Origin: Luminiphilus sp. | GTDB lineage: Bacteria; Pseudomonadota; Gammaproteobacteria; Pseudomonadales; Halieaceae | Length of the DNA: 56,481 nt | Direction: 5' to 3' | Assembly (NCBI GenBank): GCA_029253085.1 | Contig: JAQXAF010000148.1 | Span: 1 to 56,481 of the forward strand | Part shown: piece after piece, positions 1 through 8,733 of the stretch | Position numbering within the stretch: the stretch's first letter is position 1 | Layout of the letters: the number at the start of each line of letters is the position of its first letter | Made by a program: the position numbers and the translations under genes | The notes under the pieces: model-generated | Seen by the model: the letters and a program-made list of their open reading frames with translations, nothing else | Databases searched by the model: none | What the model was told of the DNA's origin: nothing

Positions 1-614
1 AGCATGTAAACATCTGTAGGCACGATTCGCTCAGCGACGGTTTGATTGATCATTCCCATGTAGAGCGAGTGATGCGTATGCAATGCGCCCTTGGAAAGCC
101 CGGTGGTGCCCCCCGTGTAAAGGATGAGTACGGGATCGTCGGCAGAAACATGTGCAGCTGCAGACGGTTCATCGCTTGATGCTGCTGCGATCAGACGCTC
201 GTAACCATCCTCAGGTTGGTCCTCAAAAATAAACCAATGATCAATGTCGATTTTCTGTTGTAAGCGTTCAGCCATCTCCCGATATTCGGATGACACAACA
301 ATGACACGAGGTTCACCATCTTCAAGTAGGCGCAGTAATTCCACATCACTAAGACGCCAGTTCAATGGCAATGCGATCAACCCGCAACGGGCGGCACCGT
401 AAAATACTTCCATGTATTGAATACAGTTTTTGGACAGGATGGCCACCCGGTCACCCTTGGACAACCCAAGATCATCCCGAAACGCGTTGGCGAGTCGTCT
501 GACACGCTCGTCTAGATCACCGAAAGTAATTCGACGCGCATTAGGGACATCGACTAATGCCTCTCTCTGAGGCTCTAGGCTCGCGGTTTTTGCGGGGATT
601 CTTCCGATGTTCAT
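1..614 (-). CDS. Acyl-CoA synthetase (AMP-forming), N-terminal part, cut by window edge
   Basis: About 204 N-terminal residues are present; the rest lies left of the window. The protein starts MNIGRIPAKTASLEPQREAL and carries the adenylate-forming-enzyme P-loop LYTGGTTGLSKGALHTHHS near its visible end. The family activates a carboxylic acid to acyl-AMP and then acyl-CoA. The ATG lies 8 bases after a GAGGA ribosome binding site, and the gene begins 10 bases after the stop of the SnoaL-like gene, so it is probably the last visible member of the minus-strand P450 operon. A CoA ligase beside P450s suggests it activates an oxidised carboxylate, but the acid is unknown. Family call is firm; substrate is not inferable. 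Confidence 0.85.
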   Translation of the reverse strand, partial: MNIGRIPAKTASLEPQREALVDVPNARRITFGDLDERVRRLANAFRDDLGLSKGDRVAILSKNCIQYMEVFYGAARCGLIALPLNWRLSDVELLRLLEDGEPRVIVVSSEYREMAERLQQKIDIDHWFIFEDQPEDGYERLIAAASSDEPSAAAHVSADDPVLILYTGGTTGLSKGALHTHHSLYMGMINQTVAERIVPTDVYM

Positions 615-624
615 GCGCGCGTCC

Positions 625-1041
625 TCAGTAAGCGCTGTCGAGATCAACATGGCGACTTGCAATCCGCCATTGATTATCGACCTGACGAACCGTATCGCGA
701 TACAAGCCCGTGCTGAGCAACTTCGTTTTACCGTCTTCAGTAGCAAATAACGTGAGGTTAGACGTCACCTCAACCCTGCTCTCTGACGCTGAAAAAAATA
801 CATTCGATACAACATGTCGCCGAACGTCATTTTGAGACGCCATAGCATCACGGTATAACTGCATAACGTTTTCACGCCCCTCGAAAGGCCCAACAAGGTC
901 ACCACCCGCGACACACAAACTCATGACGGCATCTTCACAGAGGCCTGATTCAAGCAATTCAAGATCACGCTGATCATAGGCATATGACGCCCGCGCGAGT
1001 AATTCGTTAATAGCAATCTTGTCATCAGCAGACAGCATCAT
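625..1041 (-). CDS. SnoaL-like / NTF2-fold protein
   Basis: The 138-residue protein has the small alpha+beta NTF2/SnoaL layout: an N-terminal helix with ARASYAYDQRDLELLESG, a central region with GPFEGRENVMQLYRDAM, and a C-terminal strand with WRIASRHVDLDSAY. Such proteins act as small cyclases, isomerases or ring-hydroxylating dioxygenase beta-like subunits, and many have no known activity. I chose the ATG at 1041 because GGAG lies 6 bases upstream; longer in-frame starts extend deep into the P450 gene. The start overlaps the P450 end by about 17 bases, which suggests translational coupling. It is one of five SnoaL-like proteins in the window. Function unknown. Confidence 0.8.
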   Translation of the reverse strand: MMLSADDKIAINELLARASYAYDQRDLELLESGLCEDAVMSLCVAGGDLVGPFEGRENVMQLYRDAMASQNDVRRHVVSNVFFSASESRVEVTSNLTLFATEDGKTKLLSTGLYRDTVRQVDNQWRIASRHVDLDSAY

Positions 1042-2368
1042 TAGGAACTCCATTTTCTTTGAGGGGATCCACTGTTTCAGAATCAGCGGGTTTAAAAGTG
1101 AGGACAACACGCTGGAAGCCGTGTGAGGCAAAGCTAGGCAGTCGAGTCAAATCAGATTCAGACTCACTTAGCGCCAAACCGGGCAACCTTGCTAAAAGTG
1201 TCTCAAAAGCAACACGCGCTTCTAAGCGCGCTAACTCGGCCCCCACGCAAAAGTGCGGGCCGTAACCAAAGCCCATGTGCGCCCTGACATTTTCTCGATC
1301 AATATCGAAGCGCTCGGGTTGCGGAAATACCGCTGGATCACGATTAGCTCCAGCCCAAAGCGGGATCACCATATCCCCCTCGCTGATGGCCACGTCGCCC
1401 AGGTTAGAATTACGCGTCGTGCGTCGGTAGGTGCAGTGGATAGGCGGATCCCATCGCAGCACCTCTTCTACGAACGCTGGCACAACCGCTGTATCGTCAG
1501 TCAATCGCGCCAACAGCTCAGGTCTGCGGCATAAGATAACGAGACCATTGGTGATTAAGTTGGTGGTTGTCTCGTGGCCCGCAAGAAGGATCTGGTCGAT
1601 TATTGGGAGCAGTTCCTCATCACGCAGCGCAGGCTCTCCATCTATTTCAGCATTCACCAAATCACTTAGGAGATCATCTGTCGGCTGCTGCCTTCGCTGC
1701 TGAATTCTGGGCAGAAAATAAGCATGAAAATCAACGACCGCTCTAGCCACTTCCAGCCGCTGGTTGTGGGTCAACACATCGATATTGCCGGATATCATGA
1801 GATCGCCCCAGCGCTTAAAGGTCCATAGATCTGACTTATCGACCCCGAGAATGTCTGCGATCACCATGACGGGAAGCGGCACTGCAAACTCAGGCAAGAT
1901 GTCCACGACACCCCGCTCAAAAAAAGATTCGATCAAGGCCTCAGTGACTTTGCGAATGCGAGGCTCTAAGGCGCGAATTTTAGTAGTGCTTAGGGCTTTG
2001 CTTACCAACTTACGATGACGGGTGTGAATCGGAGGGTCGGCCGTAAAAAGTGCATTCACCATGGTATGGGCTTCAGTAAAAATAGCCTCTACATCCTCGG
2101 GAACAGAATCTGTGCCCACCCCCATATGGCGGGGACCCTGTCCGTCCTCCGTGATACTGGATGAAAACAGTTCCGTATTTTTGGCGAGCGCGACGAGATC
2201 TTGATACTTGGAAACTATCCAGCCTAGGTTAGGGTCTTTGCCCCTACCTGAATGCTCTTGTAATTCCTCATAGAGGGCATAGGGACATTGAATATGCTCA
2301 CTATCCAGCAGGTCGACCTCCATCACAGTTGATGGCACTGGGGCGTCATTGGAGTCCACAACCGTCAC
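1025..2368 (-). CDS. Cytochrome P450 (bacterial class I type)
   Basis: The protein is 447 residues, normal for a soluble bacterial P450. It has the I-helix oxygen-activation motif AGHETT, the K-helix ExxR in EEVLR, and the heme-ligand loop FGYGPHFCVGAELAR with Cys374 as thiolate ligand. It should hydroxylate a hydrophobic substrate using electrons from a ferredoxin; an adrenodoxin-type ferredoxin is encoded at 22.2 kb. The GTG start at 2368 has no clear ribosome binding site, and an ATG at 2323 is an alternative. A palindrome about 230 bases upstream (2597-2613) may be an operator. The next gene overlaps its 3' end. CYP family and substrate cannot be assigned by eye. Confidence 0.92.
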   Translation of the reverse strand: MTVVDSNDAPVPSTVMEVDLLDSEHIQCPYALYEELQEHSGRGKDPNLGWIVSKYQDLVALAKNTELFSSSITEDGQGPRHMGVGTDSVPEDVEAIFTEAHTMVNALFTADPPIHTRHRKLVSKALSTTKIRALEPRIRKVTEALIESFFERGVVDILPEFAVPLPVMVIADILGVDKSDLWTFKRWGDLMISGNIDVLTHNQRLEVARAVVDFHAYFLPRIQQRRQQPTDDLLSDLVNAEIDGEPALRDEELLPIIDQILLAGHETTTNLITNGLVILCRRPELLARLTDDTAVVPAFVEEVLRWDPPIHCTYRRTTRNSNLGDVAISEGDMVIPLWAGANRDPAVFPQPERFDIDRENVRAHMGFGYGPHFCVGAELARLEARVAFETLLARLPGLALSESESDLTRLPSFASHGFQRVVLTFKPADSETVDPLKENGVPNDAVC

Positions 2369-2673
2369 CCGGTTATGCCCAGCGGCGCTACCTGGCCAGA
2401 GGCAACAGGGTTGTTTTTGGCTATCTCGCCGAATTCAGACACCTACTGCAATCCTCAGTAATGGCCGGGCCCACGCACCTAGCGGTATCGGGACCATTTT
2501 TATTTCAGGGCCCCAGCCCTCGCTAGACTTAAGCCCCAAGACCGACATTCTTCATCAACAGAACAGCCGGCAGTTGCTCACAAGAGTATTACGGTTACTT
2601 GTGCCGAACAAGTCTTATAGGGAAGTCGATCTAGCGGCCCAGCGACAGGGGCCTGCAGAACTCGGAGGCTTGA
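2369..2673. other. 305-base noncoding gap inside the minus-strand P450 cluster
   Basis: No convincing gene is seen on either strand; the open frames here lack domain-like sequence and ribosome binding sites. The gap separates the VOC gene from the first P450 in a run whose other junctions are mostly tight, so a separate promoter is likely. The one structured element seen is the inverted repeat at 2597-2613. Confidence 0.5.
2597..2613. promoter_or_regulatory. Inverted repeat, type-2 operator-like site
   Basis: The 17-base element ACTTGTGCCGAACAAGT has 6-base arms (ACTTGT/ACAAGT) around 5 bases. It differs at two positions from the centre of the 29-bp palindrome at 39357-39385. It lies upstream of the P450 gene that starts at 2368. 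By analogy with TetR operators it is probably bound by the regulator encoded at 35206-35862, which is inference. Confidence 0.55.
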
Positions 2674-3138
2674 TTATTCGGTTGCGGTTACCCACTCAGC
2701 GATCACCGGCTGTAGTGCCGTACCGACTAACTCGATGATCAAACCCCCATTGGGTGGCATCAAATAGCAGATAAGGCCATACCCATCATCGGGTGAGGCA
2801 CCGGCGGCTAGCACCCGCCAACCCTGGGATTGCAGGGTATTGGCGGCGTCAGCCAAGTCCTCGGTCCAAAAACCGATATGACGACTGTCCGGCAACTGAG
2901 CGGGATCGTAAAAAGGTGAGCTGCCCTGACATAGCTCGAGATGCACCGGGCCTTCTCTGCTGTAGCAAGCATGGACGACTATTTCGTGCTCTCCTGCTTC
3001 AGGCGTCCAAAAAGGCAGTGGATCAAAGCTCCGCACTGGACTCCATTCGACGCCTAGGCTCTGACCGAGAGAATCTCGCGCCGAATGGATATCAGCTACT
3101 GCGATACCGTTGTGGAAACAATCGCTCATTTTTAACAT
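2674..3138 (-). CDS. VOC (glyoxalase/dioxygenase fold) family protein
   Basis: The 154-residue protein shows vicinal-oxygen-chelate features: an N-terminal strand with FHNGIAVADIHSARDSLGQ, a mid region HLELCQGSSPFYDP, and HIGFWTEDLADAANTLQSQG followed by GGLIIELVG. Candidate metal ligands are the His of FHNG, the Glu of HLEL, the His of RHIGF and the Glu of IIELV. The family includes glyoxalases, epimerases and ring-cleavage dioxygenases. The ATG at 3138 is preceded by a GAGGAGGGG ribosome binding site 6-8 bases away; the upstream ATG (3165) is less likely. It sits 42 bases after the second P450, so it is probably co-transcribed with it. Specific reaction unknown. Confidence 0.8.
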   Translation of the reverse strand: MLKMSDCFHNGIAVADIHSARDSLGQSLGVEWSPVRSFDPLPFWTPEAGEHEIVVHACYSREGPVHLELCQGSSPFYDPAQLPDSRHIGFWTEDLADAANTLQSQGWRVLAAGASPDDGYGLICYLMPPNGGLIIELVGTALQPVIAEWVTATE

Positions 3139-3180
3139 ACATCCCCTCCTCGGGATCGCCATCATTACTTTACGAAGGAA

Positions 3181-4398
3181 TTACTGGGCCGCCCAATGGA
3201 GATCAACCGGCAGAGCGTCTAGGCCCATTGTTGTTCCCCCGTGACCGATAATTTTGCGGTCTGAACTCAGGGAAACCGAGCCGACCCTCCGACAAAACTC
3301 CTCAAGGACCACTCTGACTTCTAGTTTTGCCAGGTGTAACCCAACACATTTGTGTGCTCCGGCGCCAAAAGCATGATGCCGATTTTGCTCTCCACGACTT
3401 CGGTTGGAATCAAAGGTGTCGGGCGCTCCAAATACTTGGGGATCGCGGGACGTAATCGCACTGGGAACCACCACGTTATCACCCGCCTTAATCAGCACAC
3501 CCTCAATTTCGATATCTTGTTCACAAATACGATTCAAACTGATAAACGCATTTAAACGCAGAAACTCTTCAACTGAAGCCGCGACCTTTTCCGGGTCCTC
3601 GTGCAACTGCGCGTACTGATGCGGATTGCGGGCTAGCTGCAGAATGGTAAAGGAGAGCATAGATGCCACTGTATCGATACCGGCCAGAAATAGTAGGTAA
3701 GCAATACCCTGAACTTCCTCAGCGGTTAGTCGCTCGCCTTCTACCTCCGCGGCCAGCAGTAAATCGACAATATTACCTGCACCCGGTTGCTTCTGATGCT
3801 GCTCTACTACCTGCTGCAGATGCAGCGCTATTTGCTGACCACAGGCAAGTCGTTCTTCGAGTGTAGGCGCTCGGTAGAAACCTGTCTCCCAAGCGTAGAA
3901 TTGGGGTAGCATCGTAGATTCCAAACCCATCTGTTCGGCAAAAACCCGCGTCGGAATGGGCTTGGCGATATCACTCAGAAAGTCAATTTTATCGTTACCC
4001 ATCACTGCATCTAGAACAGCACAAGCGTGAGCTCGAACGCTCGACTCCATTGTTTTCACGACATCAGGCTGAAATACCGGCAGTAGCAAGCGTCGGTAAC
4101 GTCGATGTTCATCGGGTCCGCTTTCGAGTGGGATCAATCGTGGACGTTGCTGATAGTTAGCCGGAACACCGATAGGGAAAGAGCCAAAGTTTTTGGCATC
4201 GCAAAGCACTTGATGGGCCAACTTGTGAGTAAAGATAATCCAGTGGCCATCGTTGTGCGGGGTGTAGGCCAAGGAGCGCTGCTCTTGGGCCAACCAGGCC
4301 AACATACAAGCCTGAGGATCCTGACTCAGCGCAGAATCTGCGACGATATCGATGTCACAACGCAGGCTTTCCGGCACTTCACTCCAGTTAGTCGGCAT
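3181..4398 (-). CDS. Cytochrome P450
   Basis: The protein is 405 residues and has all P450 landmarks: I-helix LFLAGIDTVAS, ExxR in EEFLR, and heme loop FGAGAHKCVGLHLAK with Cys351. A region PLESGPDEHRRYRRLLLPVF matches the C-helix segment that contacts a heme propionate. It diverges clearly from the P450 at 1025-2368, so the two probably oxidise different positions or substrates. The gene starts 4 bases after the end of the MDR reductase gene, implying one transcript. Electron donors are not encoded next to it. Confidence 0.92.
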   Translation of the reverse strand: MPTNWSEVPESLRCDIDIVADSALSQDPQACMLAWLAQEQRSLAYTPHNDGHWIIFTHKLAHQVLCDAKNFGSFPIGVPANYQQRPRLIPLESGPDEHRRYRRLLLPVFQPDVVKTMESSVRAHACAVLDAVMGNDKIDFLSDIAKPIPTRVFAEQMGLESTMLPQFYAWETGFYRAPTLEERLACGQQIALHLQQVVEQHQKQPGAGNIVDLLLAAEVEGERLTAEEVQGIAYLLFLAGIDTVASMLSFTILQLARNPHQYAQLHEDPEKVAASVEEFLRLNAFISLNRICEQDIEIEGVLIKAGDNVVVPSAITSRDPQVFGAPDTFDSNRSRGEQNRHHAFGAGAHKCVGLHLAKLEVRVVLEEFCRRVGSVSLSSDRKIIGHGGTTMGLDALPVDLHWAAQ

Positions 4399-4402
4399 AT
4401 TA

Positions 4403-5410
4403 CTAACCCTCCAATATGACCAAGCATTTGCCCCGGGAGGCTCCGCTCATCATGTCGCAAAATGCGATGGGGGTTTCTTCGATACCTTGGTAGCGCTGAT
4501 CAAAGGTCTTTAACTCACCCGTTCTTAATTGCGCTTCAAGCGCCTCAATCACCGCAGGAAATTCATGGGTATAATCTGAAAACATAAATCCTTCCATGCG
4601 GGCACGCTTGGTAATGAGCTCCCAGGTGTGCGTCACCGGCTCTACATCCGACTCGTATTGCGATATAGCACCGCATAGCACCAGCCTTGCACCCTCTTGC
4701 AACTGCTGCATCACAGTGTTCAACACCGAGCCACCCACATTATCAAAAAACAGGTCAACCCCATTCGGTGCCGCTTCGGCCAAAGCCTGTGCGAGGTCAG
4801 GCTGCGCTTCTCTCGAGATTGCCAGGTCGTAACCCACCTCTTCAGTGAGCCATTGCGCCTTCTCTGTCGAACTCACCAAACCAATGGTGCGACAACCTGC
4901 AGCTTTTGCCAGCTGCCCCACAATGGTACCCACAGCACCACCCGCGGCACTAACGACAACAACATCTCCAGATTTTGGCTGACCAATACGAAACAAACCA
5001 AGCCAAGCAGTCATGCCGGTTGGCCCCAATGTCGACATATACTCAGACAGTGCTAGATCATCTGCTGCCACCAGCGGTGAACAAAGATCAGACCCGTCCA
5101 ACACGCTCATTTCCTCCCACGCCGTTCGGGCATTGACTAACGTTCCTACCGCATAGTCAGGGTGTCGAGACTCAACAACCTCGCCCAAGACAATACTTTG
5201 CACCGGTTCGTTAAGCTGCATTCCTGTAAGGTAGTTGTCTCCTGCACCTGCAGACATCCACTGCCTAAAACCCGCATCTAACGAAAACACTCGATTTTTA
5301 ATGAGAAACCAACCGTCAGGTACCTCTGGGCGTGGCACATCAACAACCTCAAAATCGCCCGGCGTAACAGCTCCAGCGGGATGTCTAATTAAATTGACGG
5401 ATCGCGGCAT
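4403..5410 (-). CDS. NADP-dependent MDR-family reductase (zinc-independent, PTGR/CurA-like)
   Basis: The 335-residue protein belongs to the medium-chain dehydrogenase/reductase superfamily, in the zinc-free branch that reduces activated double bonds with NADPH. The nucleotide-binding glycine motif AAGGAVGTIVGQLAK starts near residue 155, and VDLFFDNVGGSVLNTVM is the usual downstream signature. No cluster of zinc-ligand cysteines is present. A GAGGA ribosome binding site lies 8-9 bases before the ATG. It heads the minus-strand operon with the P450s and is paralogous to the proteins at 7691-8701 and 29934-30953. An inverted repeat (5482-5503) lies about 72 bases upstream. Substrate unknown; enone or enoyl-CoA reduction is a family-based guess. 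Confidence 0.87.
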   Translation of the reverse strand: MPRSVNLIRHPAGAVTPGDFEVVDVPRPEVPDGWFLIKNRVFSLDAGFRQWMSAGAGDNYLTGMQLNEPVQSIVLGEVVESRHPDYAVGTLVNARTAWEEMSVLDGSDLCSPLVAADDLALSEYMSTLGPTGMTAWLGLFRIGQPKSGDVVVVSAAGGAVGTIVGQLAKAAGCRTIGLVSSTEKAQWLTEEVGYDLAISREAQPDLAQALAEAAPNGVDLFFDNVGGSVLNTVMQQLQEGARLVLCGAISQYESDVEPVTHTWELITKRARMEGFMFSDYTHEFPAVIEALEAQLRTGELKTFDQRYQGIEETPIAFCDMMSGASRGKCLVILEG

Positions 5411-5791
5411 AATGTTTCTTCCTCGGGTTACGTTGTGTTTTCACGTGAGGCTTGAGAATATCGCACAGGGTATATTCAATAACAAACAGATTTGTATGTT
5501 TGTATTTTTATACTGACCAAAAAATCAAGTCAAAGAACATAGTGCAGACTCGAATTTGCGCAACCCAAATCTACCTTTGCCGGCGGCCTATGACCTCCGC
5601 CGATCGCGTATTGATCGCTTTATTTCATTGCAATACCCGATCAGTCAATGCACAGTCGTGGCGTATTAGCCCCGAATTAAGCCACTCAATATGGCCCGAG
5701 TAGACACACGCCACCGCGCTAACCGCGGCAGCTTTTAACACTTGCTTTTGGACGCTAAGCGCCCCAGAAACAATAAAACGAGGAGACAATT
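5411..5791. other. 381-base divergent intergenic region (MDR reductase / GFA protein)
   Basis: No gene is supported; short open frames here have no recognisable protein. The region separates divergent operons and should hold promoters for both. It contains the inverted repeat at 5482-5503 and a CACGTG hexamer near 5442. Confidence 0.5.
5482..5503. promoter_or_regulatory. Inverted repeat ACAAACA-N8-TGTTTGT, type-1 operator-like site
   Basis: Two perfect 7-base arms are separated by 8 bases. The half-sites match those at 7612, 13976 and 22695, which have a 4-base spacer, so this copy has atypical spacing. It lies in the divergent promoter region between the MDR reductase and the GFA gene. Binding by TetR regulator 1 (13177-13884) is inferred from recurrence. 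Confidence 0.5.
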
Positions 5792-6199
5792 ATGGCTAGC
5801 GGCGGTTGTTTATGCGGAGATGTCACTTACGAATATGAACAAGAAAAATCCACCGCTGCGCTGCACTGCCACTGTCGCGACTGTCAGAAAGTCACGGGGT
5901 CAGGCAAAGCCACTATCGCGCTCTTCCCAGAGGACGCTGTACAAATTACAGGTACTTTCAAACAGTACGGCACCCTCGGTTCCGATGGATCCCACGTCAA
6001 TCGCGGCTTTTGCTCCCGCTGTGGCAGCCAGATGTTTACCCACATCGACGAGATGCCGGGGTTCATCTTCGTTAAGGCAGGCACTTTAAACGATTCATCG
6101 TGGGTGACAGCATCACTCAACTGCTGGGAATCGACAGCGTCACCTTGGTCACCGGCAGACAGCACACTACCCGGCGCGGAAAGAAATCCAAACCTTTGA
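5792..6199 (+). CDS. GFA/CENP-V family zinc protein
   Basis: The 135-residue protein has the zinc-binding pattern of the glutathione-dependent formaldehyde-activating (GFA) fold: GGCLCGDVTY, then HCHCRDCQKVTGSG, then RGFCSRCGSQMF. The characteristic KAGTLNDSSW and SPWSPADSTLPGAERNP follow, so the C-terminus is intact. Most members are not true formaldehyde-glutathione synthases, and the real substrate is generally unknown. A strong GAGGAG lies 6 bases before the ATG. It opens the plus-strand side of the divergent region and is followed by an SDR gene. Confidence 0.85.
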   Translation: MASGGCLCGDVTYEYEQEKSTAALHCHCRDCQKVTGSGKATIALFPEDAVQITGTFKQYGTLGSDGSHVNRGFCSRCGSQMFTHIDEMPGFIFVKAGTLNDSSWVTASLNCWESTASPWSPADSTLPGAERNPNL

Positions 6200-6354
6200 C
6201 GGCTAATGAGCACAACTCATCCAAGCCTGTGCAGCAAAGGCCACGCAGCATCCATACGCAAGGTATAAGAATTCACCGCCAAGTATTTTTACCCGGGCCT
6301 TAAAAATTTAAAGCTCAAGGTCTCACGAGCAATGTGGAACAAAGGAATGTCACT

Positions 6355-7110
6355 ATGTATTCAGAGTTAAAAGGGAAAGTCGCTGTTGTGACAGGTGGCG
6401 GAGCTGGTATCGGCCGCGCCTGCGCCGCACGACTTGCAGAGTCTGGTGTCGCAGTAGGCATCGCTGATATTGATGGCGACGCAGCAGACCAAGCCGCTGA
6501 AGAGTTAATGTCCCAAGGTCATCGTTGCGTGGCGATAGTTACTGATGTCAGTAAAGCCGAGGACGTTGAACGATTGTTTCAAATGACCAGCGAAGCCTTT
6601 GGCCCCATAGGTATCGCAGTCAATAATGCGGGGGTTGGCTCGCCACTAATACCGCTTGGTGATACTGAGGAAACGGATTTTGACCGAGTCATGGCCGTCA
6701 ATCTGAAAGGGGTCTGGCTGTGCATGAGAGCGGCCTTGCGTCACATGACACCGCTAAAATCCGGCTCTATTATCAATATGGCCTCGGCTCTGAGCACCAC
6801 CACTTTCCCGGGCAGCAGCCTTTACACAGCTAGCAAGCACGGCGTCGCTGGGCTGACTCGAAGCGCCGCCGTCGAGTATGGGGAGAGTGGCATTCGCATT
6901 AATGCGATTTGCCCTGGCTTTATTTCTACGCCCCTACTACACAGCACGGTTACTGAAGAGGCAGCCAAAGCAATGGCTGCGAGACACCCGATGAACCGGC
7001 TGGGCACGCCTACAGAAATCGCTGACGCGGTGGCTTACTTGGCATCAGATGCCTCGTCCTTTGTTACCGGCAGCCTATTCTCAATTGATGGCGGCTGGAC
7101 AGCGACTTAA
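6355..7110 (+). CDS. SDR-family oxidoreductase
   Basis: The 251-residue classical short-chain dehydrogenase has TGGGAGIG for cofactor binding near residue 12, NNAG, the serine in ASALSTTTFPGSS, the YTASK active site, and a C-terminal VTGSLFSIDGGW. It should oxidise an alcohol or reduce a ketone with NAD(P). I chose the ATG at 6355 because AAAGGA lies 8 bases upstream and the glycine motif then falls at the usual distance; a GTG at 6334 would add 7 residues. It is one of seven SDRs here. Substrate unknown. Confidence 0.88.
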   Translation: MYSELKGKVAVVTGGGAGIGRACAARLAESGVAVGIADIDGDAADQAAEELMSQGHRCVAIVTDVSKAEDVERLFQMTSEAFGPIGIAVNNAGVGSPLIPLGDTEETDFDRVMAVNLKGVWLCMRAALRHMTPLKSGSIINMASALSTTTFPGSSLYTASKHGVAGLTRSAAVEYGESGIRINAICPGFISTPLLHSTVTEEAAKAMAARHPMNRLGTPTEIADAVAYLASDASSFVTGSLFSIDGGWTAT

Positions 7111-7234
7111 AGGAAACACCCGCTTGCAAGCAAGTCGGCTAAGGTTCCGGGGAATGATTCAAATGGGCTGAGGAAATTGAGGAGAGCGTCCAAGGGGGCG
7201 CATGAACGTCACGCCGCTGCTACTCGAGTATTTC

Positions 7235-7546
7235 TTACCCGGCTTTTACGCCAATCATGCCAGCTTCAACCTGCACATCGAAGGTTTTCAAAGCCACTCG
7301 CGTTAACTGGCCAACGGGCTCGCCTGTTCGAAGATTGAAGCGCACACCATGCAACGGACAAGACACATGGCCTCGGCGAATACGGCCCCCTGCAAGGGGT
7401 TCCTGCTGGTGCGTACAGCGACTTTCAATGGCAAATACCTCGCCATCAGCATTACATAGCAAGACCTCACAGCCATTGACCGTCACCACCTCACTGCTGT
7501 TTGGTGCCAAGGCCTGCAGCTCCAACACTGGTATGTAATCACCCAT
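7235..7546 (-). CDS. Rieske-type [2Fe-2S] ferredoxin
   Basis: The 103-residue protein is a stand-alone Rieske domain. The cluster ligands are Cys44/His46 in RCTHQQEPL and Cys63/His66 in VSCPLHGVRF. It would carry electrons to a terminal Rieske oxygenase, of which three are encoded nearby. The ATG at 7546 gives the normal length; an upstream TTG at 7618 is unlikely. Its ribosome binding site is weak. It is divergent from the MDR reductase at 7691, with the type-1 inverted repeat between them. No ferredoxin reductase was found in the window. Confidence 0.9.
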   Translation of the reverse strand: MGDYIPVLELQALAPNSSEVVTVNGCEVLLCNADGEVFAIESRCTHQQEPLAGGRIRRGHVSCPLHGVRFNLRTGEPVGQLTRVALKTFDVQVEAGMIGVKAG

Positions 7547-7611
7547 CAACTTACGACTCTCTGAAAATACGCGTGGCTGACAAAGATAAGCAACGCAAGC
7601 CGTAATAGCAA

Positions 7612-7627
7612 CAAACAAACGTGCTTG
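7612..7627. promoter_or_regulatory. Inverted repeat CAAACA-N4-TGCTTG, type-1 operator-like site
   Basis: The site lies between the divergent Rieske ferredoxin (start 7546) and MDR reductase (start 7691), about 65 bases from each start. Half-sites and the 4-base spacing match those at 13976-13991 and 22696-22711. Its role as an operator is inferred from position and recurrence. Confidence 0.6.
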
Positions 7628-7690
7628 CTTCTTTTCTAAACCACAGCTAGCTTAGTAGCACCTTTAAAATATATTTGGAGCGAATACGCC

Positions 7691-8701
7691 GTGCTACCGA
7701 TAACAAAACAACAATGGACCCTAAAAGCGCGTCCACAAGGAATACCTGATCGAAGCGAAGTTGATATCGAAACCCGCACAATTGATCATGTGCCAGACGA
7801 ACATTTACTTATTGAATGCCTCTATTTTTCTATGGATCCCGCAATCAGAGGATGGATGTCGGACGTACCCAATTATCTGCCGCCTATTCCCATAGGGGAC
7901 TCCGTTCGCTCATCGGTCGTTGGAAAAGTATTGCAGAGTGAGGCAGACGGCTTTGCAGCCGGTGATCTTGTTGTTGGAACGGGCGGCTGGGAAACTCATG
8001 GCGTGGTGCCTGCGGCCTACTTCGCCGTCATCCCCGCAGACAGCCCATTTCCCACTCACTACTATCTGAGCGCCCTCGGCGCTGTGGGCCTAACGCCCTA
8101 CTTCGGTCTACTTCGAGCGGGAAAAGCTGCCGCAGGGCAAACGTTGCTGATGAGTGCAGCAGCAGGTGCTGTGGGGTCGATTGGCGGACAGATTGGCAAA
8201 ATTCTAGGGCTGCGAGTTGTTGGCATCGCCGGCAGCGATGAAAAATGCCAATGGGTGACTGACGAGCTGGGGTTTGATGGCTGCATCAATTACAAAACCT
8301 GCGGCGATATGGAGACGGCGATTCGAGATGCTTGCCCGGAAGGGGTCGACCTGTTTTTTGATAACGTCGGCGGCGAGATACTAGATGCCGCGCTGATGAA
8401 TTTAAATAAAGACGCCAATATTGTTTTCTGCGGCAGCATCAGCAATTACAACGCGACTGAGCCTGTGCCCGGACCCTACAATTGGTGGCAGGTGCTGGCT
8501 AGAAGCGTGACTGTTCAGGGCTATCTTATCAGCGACTATCTGTCCGAGTTCCCCGAGGGGCAGGCACAAATTTCGGAGTGGATTAACGCAGGACAACTTA
8601 AATTCAAGGAGCATATCGTCGATGGGTTCGAAAATACCCTTGACGCCTATAACCTGCTGTTCGAAGGCAAAAATGACGGCAAGTTGATGGTCAAAGTCTA
8701 G
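7691..8701 (+). CDS. NADP-dependent MDR-family reductase (zinc-independent)
   Basis: The 336-residue protein resembles the MDR reductases at 4403-5410 and 29934-30953. It has the glycine motif SAAAGAVGSIGGQIGK and VDLFFDNVGGEILDAAL, and lacks a zinc-ligand cluster. The start is a GTG with TTGGAG about 10 bases upstream. The gene stands alone on the plus strand between a divergent promoter carrying an inverted repeat and a strong bidirectional terminator. Reduction of an unsaturated ketone or CoA thioester is the likely role by family. Confidence 0.87.
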   Translation: MLPITKQQWTLKARPQGIPDRSEVDIETRTIDHVPDEHLLIECLYFSMDPAIRGWMSDVPNYLPPIPIGDSVRSSVVGKVLQSEADGFAAGDLVVGTGGWETHGVVPAAYFAVIPADSPFPTHYYLSALGAVGLTPYFGLLRAGKAAAGQTLLMSAAAGAVGSIGGQIGKILGLRVVGIAGSDEKCQWVTDELGFDGCINYKTCGDMETAIRDACPEGVDLFFDNVGGEILDAALMNLNKDANIVFCGSISNYNATEPVPGPYNWWQVLARSVTVQGYLISDYLSEFPEGQAQISEWINAGQLKFKEHIVDGFENTLDAYNLLFEGKNDGKLMVKV

Positions 8702-8706
8702 CTATA

Positions 8707-8733
8707 TGGGGGAGTTTATCTCCCCCAAATTTT
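8707..8733. terminator. Bidirectional intrinsic terminator
   Basis: A perfect 8-bp stem (TGGGGGAG / CTCCCCCA) with a 5-base loop is followed by AATTTTCT. It lies between the convergent ends of the MDR reductase and the Rieske oxygenase and could stop transcription from both sides. Confidence 0.8.

Noticed and set aside
2349-2738. 129-codon open frame on the plus strand across the P450-VOC gap
   Set aside because: It has no ribosome binding site or domain-like sequence and overlaps the operator-like site and the 3' end of the VOC gene antisense.
6080-6199. Possible frameshift at the C-terminus of the GFA protein
   Set aside because: The in-frame ending SPWSPADSTLPGAERNP matches the family's usual C-terminus, so the gene is intact.
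7122-7131. Palindrome GCTTGCAAGC after the SDR at 6355-7110 as another type-1 operator
   Set aside because: The second half-site at proper spacing is missing and it lies at a gene end, not in a divergent promoter.
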